Shown: positions 1 to 9,688 of the stretch, in pieces | Position numbering within the stretch: the first letter of the stretch is position 1 | Layout of the letters: each line of letters begins with the position of its first letter | Assembly: GCA_008973525.1 (NCBI GenBank) | Contig: WACJ01000081.1 | Span: 1,051,476 to 1,115,475 of the forward strand | Source: Stenopsyche tienmushanensis | Taxonomy: Eukaryota > Arthropoda > Insecta > Trichoptera > Stenopsychidae | DNA length: 64,000 nucleotides | Direction: 5' to 3' | The notes under the pieces: generated by a model | Told to the model about the DNA's origin: nothing | What the model saw: the letters and a program-made list of their open reading frames with translations, nothing else | The model's database searches: none | Translations under genes and position numbers: made by a program

Positions 1-1898
1 TTTGAAATGGCTGCAGACAAAGTTTACACGAGACAGGGGCGATAAATTTACGACTCGTGGGCCATATGAGGTCCCAAGACCAGGAATATGCAGATTAATC
101 TCTCATTTTGATGCACAAAAGCTCTTTATCGACCTTTCATAATCATTTCCGGCTTAGAATATGGTCACTCGTCTCGATTACAAACTTCTAAGCGCATATT
201 TGGATATGAATATATAAGGTTTCTTAAATAATTTTGCGCATAAAGTTGCTGTAATAATATGGGTTAGTATCACCTTTATTGCTACATATCCCGGTGTAAG
301 TGTTCCCATTGTACCGTAGTCCGGAATGTTCTGAAGCACTCAGCGTTTTTCCTGGAATTGCAACGTTTTGTGTTGTAATTTTGCACAAGGATACAATTAG
401 ACACATTTGCTGGCTTTTAATTTTTATACAAATATAATGCATCGTACACCGTACGAACTTAAACTTTGACATGCGTTTATATAAATATATATCCTTAATC
501 GCCATATTCAATTTTGTACATATTATAATTCCCGTCTGCATTTAAACGATATTATCAAAATATCAAAATATTTCATTTTCAGATGGTATGATGTTTTCTA
601 AAACTTTAATAAGTACCAATACATATTATAAATTATCTAGAAACATGTTGATTATTATAACTTGTAGCTTTATTGCAAATTCATTTATTGCAGATTCATC
701 GCAAAAATATATATTTTAAAATTTAGAGTTGCGATACGTTTTCCAGCAAGTGATAAACCCTTCAGAAAGAGAATGTTTTTAGTTCAATGATTGGTGCTAT
801 CAGCGGTTTGACAGTTTCAATAAAAGCATTTTGATATAATTAAATCTGATGGCGCTATGAAGCGAAAATATAATATTTGCATCGCCAAAAGTGTGCTACT
901 ACTTGACTTGTTAAATTTGAGCATTTTGTTGGATTCAGCATATCAAAGGCAAATGTGGAAATAATAACGAGCGTCGAGAAGTTGTTAAAATTAATAAAGT
1001 GCGGCTCAATGGTCCCAACCGCATCCCCGAAAAAGCTTTTGTAAGAATGTTGATGAAGGCTTTAACATAAAAAGCGGACTTGTATGCGAGTTGACAAGCC
1101 CTCTGCCTCTGTAATAAGCGTTGAAGCTACTAAATATTGTATACTTTCATTTGCATATTCAAACAAAAAATTTCCCCATGTAGAAAGGCCGATGATGTTA
1201 CCTTTCGGACTTTAACCATCGCGTCTGGCGGCTTTTCCGCATGTGACCACCAGAATTTTCCACCCAATAACGACGATGGGAAAATACAAAGGACGTGTTT
1301 TATTTATAAAAAAAACACGATGATCGAGATAATTAAACTGGGTCAGCCTTCATTCGATGCTCTATCAAGTTATAAAAATATTGTCAAAAAATTGACATCT
1401 TTAAGAGTATGCCTAAACAAATGTGCGTGAGAAAAATGCCTGCTAAGGATTATTTGCATGGAATTGTTGAGCTTTGTATAAATAATATAGAGCCTTCGGA
1501 CGATAGAAGACGTTATCTGTGGTCATAACACCTAAAGCACGGAAGGTCAATTTTAATAATGTACGCACGTACAATATTTTTTCAATGCGATGTATCAATG
1601 ATGTAATGCGATTGTTCTTAAAACGACAATAATAAACAATCACAAATATTTTCTTGATGTTTATCAAATTAATATCGTAATCATATCAACTTGTTTGTCT
1701 GGTCTTGTTTGGCATCTAAGCCATATTTATCTCAATTTTTTTAATAAGTATAACATTCTGTAAAAAAATCATTGCAATTATTTCAAATTTTCAATCTACT
1801 GCCCTAAATCACTTTTATAAAAATAAAATTATCAACTTAATCTGAAAAAAATTATGTATGTTGATGGCGTAGTTTGACGCAAATTCCATTCTTCACCA
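1..1898. other. AT-rich non-coding stretch
   Basis: No supported gene, RNA or complete transposon is visible here. Short open frames exist on both strands but are broken by frequent stops, start at non-ATG codons or have low-complexity content, as expected by chance in AT-rich DNA. Part of 940-1090 reads as a short charged peptide, but I could not match it to any family. Confidence 0.6.
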
Positions 1899-1940
1899 TT
1901 CCATTTACAACATATAACCTTCCATTTACAACATAGAACT
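1899..1940. repeat. Two-copy 21-bp tandem repeat
   Basis: Two adjacent 21-base units, 1899-1919 and 1920-1940, both begin TTCCATTTACAACATA and differ only in the last few bases. This is a local slippage duplication with no evident function. Confidence 0.8.
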
Positions 1941-2089
1941 CGGACATTTCCAGCGGAAATTATTTAAAAAAAAATTCAGATGTTCTTCAAAGTATTAATA
2001 AGATATTCTCAAAGTTTAAACAAATTCTAATTATTCTTTCCCTGCTAAAAAATCACGAAAAAAACTAAAAAAATATCCTTAACTGGTTT

Positions 2090-2103
2090 CCCCCCCCCCC
2101 CCC
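2090..2103. repeat. Poly-C homopolymer tract
   Basis: Fourteen consecutive C residues in otherwise AT-rich DNA. The length of such a tract is prone to polymorphism and to assembly error, so the exact count should not be trusted. Confidence 0.85.
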
Positions 2104-2252
2104 TAAGGCAATATCCTTGATTAATTAATAAATCTTGATCGAAGAAACAAATCAGAAATAATACAATAATAACTTCCGATTATACAAACTGGTCAGTAAA
2201 CTGAGATTTTTCACAATGTGGATGTGTATCATTATTTATTTTTACCAACACC

Positions 2253-2434
2253 CAGTGCCACTCAAAACTGTTCAAATATTTTCGCTTTGTTTTTTGTCGA
2301 ACTATAACCATTCAGACTTTAAAAGATAGTATTTCTTTTATATTTGATAATGTATAAGTATGGATTTTATTGAAAGAAAAGATAAGACAAATAAATAGAA
2401 AAAAAAAAACGCTTGAACAGTTTTGTGCACACCG
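2253..2434. mobile_element. MITE, copy 1 (CACTCAAAACTGTTCAA ends)
   Basis: A short non-autonomous inverted-repeat element. The left end carries CACTCAAAACTGTTCAAAT, and the right end carries CTTGAACAGTTTTGTGCAC, its inverted counterpart with mismatches. The whole body matches the reverse complement of 36732-36920, including the internal stretch beginning TCTTTCAATAAAATCCATA and a GTTCGACAAAAAAC-type block near the other end. Two full-length copies in opposite orientation with the same boundaries establish a mobile family. There is no coding capacity. The inverted CACTCAAAACTGTT ends and apparent TA targets would fit a Tc1/mariner-type driver, but this is inferred. Confidence 0.8.
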
Positions 2435-3810
2435 GCTTCTCTATCGATATTCATCGGCTAAACCTCATATTTTTTATCAGTACCACTCATTATCTAAGAA
2501 TCATATTTTTCCAGCCCCTCTAGTCATGAAGCCTCTCAGCAACAGCAAGTAAAAACAAGCCGAGACCCTGCTTTGTTCCAATACGTCCTATCAAGTTATC
2601 ATAGATCGCACGGGAATCAGCGTTGGCTCAATCAGTATTATTCGCAAGGGCCTGTCCGATGTTTGTCCAAAGACCAAAGTCTAAGAATGCTCTTTCTGAA
2701 TCACTGGAACACAACTCTGTGTCTTACCTCTTTAAGGGGTTAAGGATTTAATGCTGAGGAATTCTTTTACACTTGAATACTATTGATAAAATTACTTTTT
2801 ATTTATCCTGACGTCCTGCTTTTTGAATTTTTCTACAGCATCCAAAACGTTTTGTAAATTCAGTTATCATTTGATTGTAATAAGTGGTTCCAATTTCGCT
2901 TCAAAAATAATTCTCACATGCAAATTCATCGAAAGTTTTAGTCATTAATAAACTCATGCACTAGGAACACAAGGAAAATTTGTTTCGATTATTGAAAATT
3001 ACAGTGGAACTGTCCAACTTTATTAATCATATAGGTCATATTTGGGACATATTTGCTTATATTTGGTAATAAATATCATATGTTATATAATGATTTGAAA
3101 TATCAATGAAATGTTGATTGTTTTATACTTCATGGTTTTTTTGACATATATCTAACGAATTGAATACAATATCGTTCTTATCGGAAATATTTTAATTAAT
3201 AGGTTTTGGTATCGTTCAATGTTTCCAACAATGACAAAATGTATAATTTCACATTGTTTTTATTGTTTTGGGATTCGTATAAAACGCCTTGTATGTATGC
3301 CATTTTATTTCTTTGTTTTATCTTCAAGAATTGTAAGATAAAAATTTTTGCTTGGGGATCTCTAGTAACATCTGGTGAGACTTTTTCAGGCGCCACTTAT
3401 AATGAAAGAACAAAAACCGCCATTAGTACTGTAGGTAAGATTCTACCAGCGATACGAATATTAAAAAAATGGTGCTGACTTAGAGATTAATGGACAGAAG
3501 ATTTTCTTCGTGTGTTAAGAAGCTTTTATGTTAAAGCATCGCCCTTACATCTCCCGGTTATATCGATCCATTTTTTGGGTGTTCATTTTAGTCCTGTAGA
3601 AGACGTTATCATCTGAGGATTTGTTTTGAATAATTTTTCATATAGTTAAAGTATGTACTTGGTTACACAAAGGATTTGCCTAATTAGGCGTATATTTTCT
3701 TATATGTGAAAGTCCTAGAAATATTAAATAAAATATGCTTATGTAATATACAAAGGTTGTTTTAATCAAACTCACAATATCTCTCAGAATATATCAATAT
3801 TATTTTTTTA
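2435..3810. other. AT-rich non-coding stretch
   Basis: No supported gene. Open frames on both strands at 3196-3478 overlap each other and show no recognisable domain. The polypyrimidine and AT-rich content look like ordinary intergenic or intronic DNA. Confidence 0.5.
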
Positions 3811-3967
3811 GGTGGCTTTTAGTTATCCCTTTTATGACACTATTTTCAACCATTTTGACATGGTTTTTCATAGCGAATAAATGTTTTAAAAATGCGGTTG
3901 ACAGCCATACTGACTGTAGATTTGAACCCTAGTTGATCGAATTAGTAGTCCGACTACGTAATCGTAG
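3811..3967 (-). mobile_element. tRNA-derived SINE, copy 1
   Basis: On the minus strand the element begins with a tRNA-like head whose RNA polymerase III B box reads GGGTTCAAATCTACA. It continues through a conserved body containing CATTTTTAAAAC, then TATGAAAAACCATGTCAAAA and TGGTTGA, and ends in AAAAGCCACC. Three other copies in the window (14839-14995, 26673-26815, 28348-28482) share this order. The 5' part, where box A should lie, is poorly preserved. Confidence 0.85.
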
Positions 3968-4815
3968 AAATCAGGTTCTTATTTTAATTATGTAACTATT
4001 TTTTTTATCGTGATTTTCAAGAAACTTTGAACTGTCTTTCAAAATCATTGTCGAATAAAATGATAAATATGTCTTAATAACATGTTTTGTTACGTCTTTC
4101 AATACTCCTTTGATAGTAAAATTTTTATCTAAAAATTCTGTAATTATACACAATACACAAGACTGTGAAATCTTCCTCAAAAAAAAAAAATAATACAAAT
4201 TGTACTAACTAACAAACATGTTGATTCAAGTCAACTTCCATTAGCAACTATTAGAACTGTAGAAGCTAATATCAGTCAAATTTCAGGATATTCCCTGGGA
4301 AAGGCTGACAAAAGATAATAAGATCGATATTGCCAGATAAAATTTGGAATACCAGTATATGGAATACCCTCTAGTCGCTTTGCAAAATATCAGCTGATAA
4401 AAATATCTATTTAATAGATATTGACTATATGTCACTCCAAAGGAAGATAAAACTGAACAAAACAAAAATATTATCTCATACTGATAGCTTACTTCTACGT
4501 CGAATATAAAAGAGCATCCATTCAAAGTTTGAAACGCATCCCTTTATTCTATACCGCTTTTAGGCTTTAACCCGTACCATTAGTCTGGTTACCGATACAA
4601 TCAGTCGATTATAAAACTGACATAATAATTAACATATTAATAATGGTATAAAGAAAGCACTAGAAGGAATTTTAATTTGCTCAGAAATGTACTTAGACCT
4701 AGCTTATAGGAGATAGCATAAATGCAAAACAATTTTATTTTGCCATATATTTATTTTTAAATACACACAAACATACATTAGAATTATTAAATCAATTTAT
4801 AAATATAAAGCAATA
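3968..4815. other. Non-coding stretch downstream of the BIR gene
   Basis: AT-rich DNA lying 3' of the minus-strand BIR gene. Open frames at 3971-4198 and 4283-4525 have no recognisable content. Nothing else is supported. Confidence 0.5.
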
Positions 4816-4821
4816 TTTATT
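4816..4821 (-). other. Polyadenylation signal for the BIR gene
   Basis: The minus strand reads AATAAA within GAGAATAAATATTG, about 122 bases after the stop codon of the BIR reading frame. It is the first AATAAA after the stop, so it is a reasonable 3'-end signal for that gene. AATAAA is common in AT-rich DNA, so this remains a position-based inference. Confidence 0.45.
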
Positions 4822-4943
4822 CTCAAAATGTACACTGATTTTCAACAACTTTTGCATCTATCAATTTGTAAATAAAAACAATGTAATTTAGTTTTTAACA
4901 CGAAACTTATAACTCAATTGTTAAAAAAACATGGCTAATGAGA

Positions 4944-5321
4944 TTATACTTTTATCAGTCTTTCAATATTTTCGCGAATGAAGTCGTCGCCTTTGTTTAT
5001 CAACACAAAATTGCAGCCAGGAAACCAATAAGAATGTTCTTCCCATGGATTGTCTTCGTTCTTCCAATCGCTCAAAACACCGCCACAATAGAAGCACATT
5101 GTTTTGTCATCATTTTTCAGAGAGAAAAAACCAGCTTCAGCCAGACTTTCCACGAATGATGGTCCAGACCACTTTTCAAAACTCGACAAACGCGCTACAA
5201 TGTCTTTTTGTTCTGGGACAAACGGTGGCTCCTTGTAGTTGAGGAATAGTCCTTCTAGTGATATTTCTTCTTCGCTTTCCTTTTTTAATATTTTTTTGCC
5301 GGACTCCTCAGAAATATCCAT
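4944..5321 (-). CDS. Single-BIR-domain IAP-like protein, intronless
   Basis: A 125-residue protein with one baculovirus-IAP-repeat zinc fold at about residues 44-108. Zinc ligands are C76, C79, H96 and C103 (CxxC, 16 residues, H, 6 residues, C). The fold's usual arginine (R44), the SF..W start (47-51), the LAEAGFF core (60-66) and W86 are all present. The segment NPWEEHSYWFPGC (91-103) matches the peptide-binding groove of IAP BIRs that hold IAP-binding-motif peptides of caspases or Smac/Reaper-type proteins, rather than the survivin version. There is no RING finger, no second BIR and no survivin-like long C-terminal helix; the protein ends at RENIERLIKV. Residues 6-20 are strongly charged (Lys/Glu). 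The start at 5321 is the first ATG of the frame and has a good context (AAAAAAATGG); the open frame extends 11 codons further upstream without an ATG. The frame has no stops or frameshifts, unlike every other coding-like trace here. It could be a working small IAP, a retrocopy of one BIR exon, or one exon of a larger gene. A cytosolic anti-apoptotic role is the family inference. Confidence 0.85.
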   Translation of the reverse strand: MDISEESGKKILKKESEEEISLEGLFLNYKEPPFVPEQKDIVARLSSFEKWSGPSFVESLAEAGFFSLKNDDKTMCFYCGGVLSDWKNEDNPWEEHSYWFPGCNFVLINKGDDFIRENIERLIKV

Positions 5322-5355
5322 TTTTTTGTTAAGTATAAAGAACCACGCGGTCAAA

Positions 5356-5402
5356 CGAACTGGACGTAAATGACGACGATTTGATATTATTGCCTATATA
5401 TG
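5356..5402 (-). promoter_or_regulatory. Possible core promoter of the BIR gene
   Basis: On the minus strand a TATATA run (5400-5395) lies about 39 bases before CCAGTTCG (5363-5356), which resembles an insect initiator. This would give a leader of about 40 bases before the ATG at 5321. The TATA-to-start spacing is somewhat longer than usual and both motifs are weak, so a spliced leader is an equal possibility. Confidence 0.2.
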
Positions 5403-5490
5403 TGTACATTGTAATCTTATCAGCTCTTATCATCATGCGGATACATTCTTATCATTCATAAATACATTATTTTTAGTTCTGTGACTTATA

Positions 5491-6513
5491 CAGTACACTC
5501 TCGATTATTCGGGGTAATGCTGGGAGGACGGACATGGATAACTGTAAAACACGGATGATCCAAATCATCAAATTTCGAATATATCATATTTGCAATACAA
5601 ATTTTTGTTTCATGATTTTAATGCGTATTATACGAGTATAAAATACTTTAATTTCTTCAATAATCTACATACTTCAGTTATATCTTTTCAGAATGCATTA
5701 ATCTGTTTCCAAGAATATTTCTCCATGATCTAATCAGCGTTTCTGGATTTACTTTTGACCAAGGTTTTGTTATTCTGTGTATAGCATCTAAAATCGTATT
5801 TTTCTCCCAGAAAATTATTAAGTTGTCATCTTTATCAGCAGAAGAAGGGAAAAAATTGCAACCATAAGTCCATCGCTTGTTTTCAATATGCTTTCAGTTG
5901 AAAATCGGCGTAATAATACTGCTTTCTGTGGCAATCACTTATTTTTTTAAAATTTTGTATCTCTGAACCCATCTTTTTTTTAATCAATCTTCAAAAATCT
6001 TCCTGCCCATACGTGCCCATTTCTAGCTATAATAATCGACAGGAAGATTTGTCATTTAACTTCCTTTAAAAGATCGACGTTTATTTACTTTATCAATCAC
6101 CAAATAAATCATTTTATGAGTACCTGATGCATTTCCAGTCTCTTATCACACCGGGGCCTTTTTCACAATCTTACACTCGTTATGATATCTACCTCGTATA
6201 ACAAACTTTCTTAAGCCTCATTGTCTGTTGTTTTAAGAACCAAGATAATTAAGACATGAAAACAGGCGTTTGTTTAGGTAGTTAAGACACAATCATCATC
6301 CTTATAGCTTTGAAGAGTTTTGCTTCTTTAATTTTGATCTGTGTATATAACACCTCATGTATTGTTCGGGAGTTGCCTTGTTATTCAAGTATCATCATTT
6401 TTTTAAAAATATTGTGTTTATTTTGTTGTGTGCGTCTCATAATCATATAAAAATAATAATTAATATTTTTCAAACAAACCGGATAATCTGCACTCGAATA
6501 ATCGAGAATTTTG
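5491..6513 (-). mobile_element. Pogo/Tigger-like DNA transposon remnant
   Basis: The left end begins CAGTACACTCTCGATTATTC after a TA. The right end, read on the minus strand, begins CAAAATTCTCGATTATTCG next to TA at 6514-6515, so the element is bounded by a TA target duplication. The inner ends keep the GGGGTAATGCTGGGAGG and GGATAATC sequences typical of pogo/Tigger ends. A minus-strand trace at about 5690-5850 (ITKPWSKVNPETLIRSWRNI) matches the C-terminal part of pogo/jerky-type DDE transposases, where a helix with W..V...TL..SW is conserved. At 1,023 bp it is about half or less of an autonomous pogo element, so much of the gene is gone. It sits about 170 bases upstream of the BIR start codon. 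Confidence 0.8.
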
Positions 6514-6795
6514 TAAAAATTCTCCGATTCAGAAGTAAAAAACGATTTTAAATGCATTTCCACTTTAGCTGCATTTTTTAATCGTTTTTCTCTCAGGCTC
6601 TATGGACCTGAAATGGTAGAAATCCATCAGGGGGAGGTCCGGTAAATAAGAAAAATGCAGTAACACATCCCAGTTTAATTCCCGTATTTTATCCAGTGAT
6701 AATTTTGCTTTACGAAGGCGCGCATTATCATGAAGCAATATCGTCTTCTCTCTGTTAAATAAATACGGACGTTTCTGTTTTAATTTTTGATGCAA
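6514..6795 (-). pseudogene. Mariner transposase remnant, interrupted by the pogo element
   Basis: The minus strand encodes a mariner transposase segment with LLHDNARLRKAKLSLDKI, followed by a degraded S-Y-x-PDLPLMDFYHF box. These correspond to the HDNARPH and YSPDLAPSDYHLF motifs around the second and third catalytic acids. A shift near 6565 moves to the frame VEMHLKSFFTSESENFY, matching the mariner C-terminal region. That frame stops at the TA where the pogo-like element is inserted. The first catalytic region and both ends are missing. The histidine of NARPH is replaced and there is at least one frameshift, so it is dead. Confidence 0.8.
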
Positions 6796-9280
6796 AAATT
6801 CTAATTTTCGTCAATAACTTTTTCTCGATTTCATTGATTTTTAATTAATTATCTATTCTAGCATATTCGCCCATGTGCATAAAATAACCTTTTTAAAGTC
6901 AATTCGGGTACAGAAATTATAATTGGGGATTCTTTTCCAGATACCCATCAATGTTTTCATCTATTATTATCCTAGATGAAGTATTTCCCATCATCAGTTA
7001 TAATGCCATTCAAAATAAGACTATTTTTACTATTTTTCGTCGCTATTTTTTGTTGTGTTTGGTCAAGGAATGCGGTATCTATCCTATTCCATAACACATG
7101 TTTGCACAATGGTCCAAGGAGTTTTCTCATTCTCTTCATGTTCTGGGTTCATCTCTTAGACTCCTAATGACCAATTTAAATTTCTGAAACTAATATTGGT
7201 ATCTTAATCATATCACCATAAACATCTTTGTGTACTTTTTGACTTTTTTGACATTCTTCCAGTATCCTTGATCCTTGATCTCGCATACTTTTGGTGTGGT
7301 GAAAATGTGATATCTAATCTGAATTTAAACCCCCAGTTTTTATAGTGACATAACTTATGTTAAATAAAGACGCTATATTTAGCGAGAATGAATAAAATTC
7401 CTACATTTCTGTAGACATTCAGATTATAAAAGGGCATTGATGCAATTCCCACTAAGACATAGTGATATTTTCACACAAAAATCATCAAATATAAGTTCAA
7501 ATGTGATTTTGAAAAATGCTAATTATTCGCAAAAACACTTCATTGTCTTATCGCTTAGTCATGTCATTAAGCAGTATCGATGAGTTTAAATTCAGGAAAT
7601 CCGTTTGTGACTGCTTATTGATTTTTTATTCAACTATGAGCTATATTTCTATGTATATTAAATGATTCACCGTTTATCTTTTTTAATCAATCAATGATTC
7701 TGCGCGAGATTTAAATAAAAAATGATCTCTGATTTATAAATTTAAGCAGATTTAACATCTCTTCATTAAAACATCATTTAGATCTTCTTTTCAGCCAATC
7801 CTTAGGATTTTAAACGTCCAATTCTTCAACCAATAATATGTAATTGAAGAATTTCACCATATCGTTTTCGTACAAAACATACGCATGACTGATCAAAATT
7901 ACCAAAATAGAATTTGATAAACATAATGCTATTTCATAATTTTGCTAGATATTCTAGTGGTACTCGTTATAAACGTGAAATATTTTTACACAATGATTGT
8001 GATCAATATTCAATAAAGCGATTCAATGATTTGAATTTAAAATTTCAGTTTTTTTCAGGGGGAAAGGCGTCAATCAGGGGAAAAGATAAGCCTTTTTTAA
8101 TGTAAGGGTATGATCTCCGAAGCCTTCCTTTAATCCTACCTTAAATTATTTAACCATCTTAAGCTATTTTAAGTAAATTTCAAAGAGAAATCGAAGAATA
8201 TGTACAATAATATTGTATAATATAATATACTAACAAAGGTTCATGAGACGTTCGTCAGTGAATTTTCCGCCCCCACTTTGTTTAATTCTATTATTTTAAC
8301 GCATGTTTTTATGTATATTATTTCTTGCGGTGCTTACCACTTCAATACATTACAGAAAATATACTTGCGTAATGGGAATACGTATTTATTACCACGCTGA
8401 GTTCATTTACGTGTTATTTATGTATTTAAATATTTTTCCCCTTGACACTATCTACGCTCCAATAAATTTCCTTAAGGATACACTCGTGGATTTAACCCTG
8501 TTGTATTACTTTATCTGCGGAAAATACGAAGAAAGTATTGAAACAAGTTTTAGGGCCTTCCCAGTCCCTTCCGGATAAGTTGAAGAGCTTTAAAGCCCCC
8601 TGCCGACAATTAAGATAACAAGTATAAGATAAGACGCTTGTTGCTTTTTTGTTGCTCCCCCCATCCAGTCGTATCGATTACGGGGTGAAAAAGTTTTTTC
8701 CCCATAAACATCGTCATTAATTTTGTTTCTAAGCGCTTTAATTTAATTGCTATAATGATCTTATTTAAGATTGTACCGGGTTCTATGCTATCGAAATGGC
8801 GGCTGATGGTAGGATCCAGTAGTGGGAATTTCTTATAAAATCAAAACAAATTGTATTGAAGCATAAACTTGAGTATAAGCATTAATTCTGCGAGCGGGCC
8901 ATCTTTCAAGAAGTCATTTTCCTGCGCGGTATGAGCGAAAACTTTATGCATGAAAAATGATTATTTTAGCGACATTTTGACAGTTTCTTCCTACAATTTT
9001 AAAATGTTAACGACCTGAGACTTGACTAAGATATATTTCGAAAATTATTTATAATCAATTATTGCGCCAATTTGTATTAAATAACAAGCATTTTCGATCA
9101 TTTACGAGATAAGCTAAACAATGGAAGATTATATTAAATAATTTTGCTAAAAGATTTTTGCACAATTATTGATATTTTAGCTTGAGTCATAATTTGCAAT
9201 ATTAATAGCGATTTCTCCGCGCGAAATTGAAATGGGAGTGCGCAGAAAAGAAGAAAAAGATCGATTGTTAGCTTTAGGCA
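6796..9280. other. AT-rich non-coding stretch
   Basis: No supported gene or complete element. A slightly G+C-richer patch around 8240-8830 holds a 91-codon plus-strand open frame (8303-8578) with hydrophobic but unrecognisable content. I see no domain, splice structure or codon pattern that would support a gene. Confidence 0.5.
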
Positions 9281-9307
9281 CGGGAAGATGAATTGTTTCC
9301 GCTGGCT
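9281..9307. repeat. Dispersed GGGAAG dyad motif, copy 1
   Basis: CGGGAAGATGAATTGTTTCC is an imperfect inverted repeat followed by GCTGGC. Related copies lie at 9662-9688, 44518-44545 and 60799-60825. It may be a protein-binding dyad or the hairpin of a small dispersed element. Confidence 0.35.
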
Positions 9308-9661
9308 TCACCAGCAGTCTCGTAGCTGGAAACTAGCAAAAATTCATTTTTTTGGTACTAAATGTAAGATGGAGGCTTTTGGATTACAGATCCTTTGACT
9401 GCAACTCACTCTACGTTTACGTTATCCGACAAATGGTGTAAATTGCGGAAGTCCAAGAAAAGGAAACGGGGTTTACCTTTCGCTATAACAAAAATAATAA
9501 TTTATACATTTCGGACTTATTTGAAAGAGGTGCGGATAAACAGAATGAGTGAAATTAGTTCTCCATTTAAAAGTCAATTTAGCTAGAGTCGTAAGTCAGT
9601 TCTGAGAGTCTTAAAATAATTTTCAGTTAAGTGTTGGAAGGCTGACCAAACGTCTTGGCCG
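9308..9661. other. Non-coding stretch between two dyad motifs
   Basis: No gene supported. The frame at 9395-9586 is short and featureless. The two GGGAAG dyads flank this stretch about 380 bases apart in the same orientation. Confidence 0.5.
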
Positions 9662-9688
9662 CGGGAAGACGAATTCTTCTCGTAACCA
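9662..9688. repeat. Dispersed GGGAAG dyad motif, copy 2
   Basis: CGGGAAGACGAATTCTTCTC is followed by GTAACCA. The arms GAAGACGAATTCTTC form an imperfect dyad around GAATTC. It aligns with copies 1, 3 and 4, including the trailing (G)YAACC. Confidence 0.45.

Noticed and set aside
4944..5321. Survivin/Deterin (BIRC5) identity for the BIR protein
   Set aside because: The groove segment and C-terminus resemble caspase-regulating IAP BIRs, and there is no long C-terminal helix as in survivin.
8303..8578. 91-residue hydrophobic open frame with ATG
   Set aside because: Tempting as a membrane peptide, but no signal-peptide pattern, no family and no neighbouring exon signals support it.
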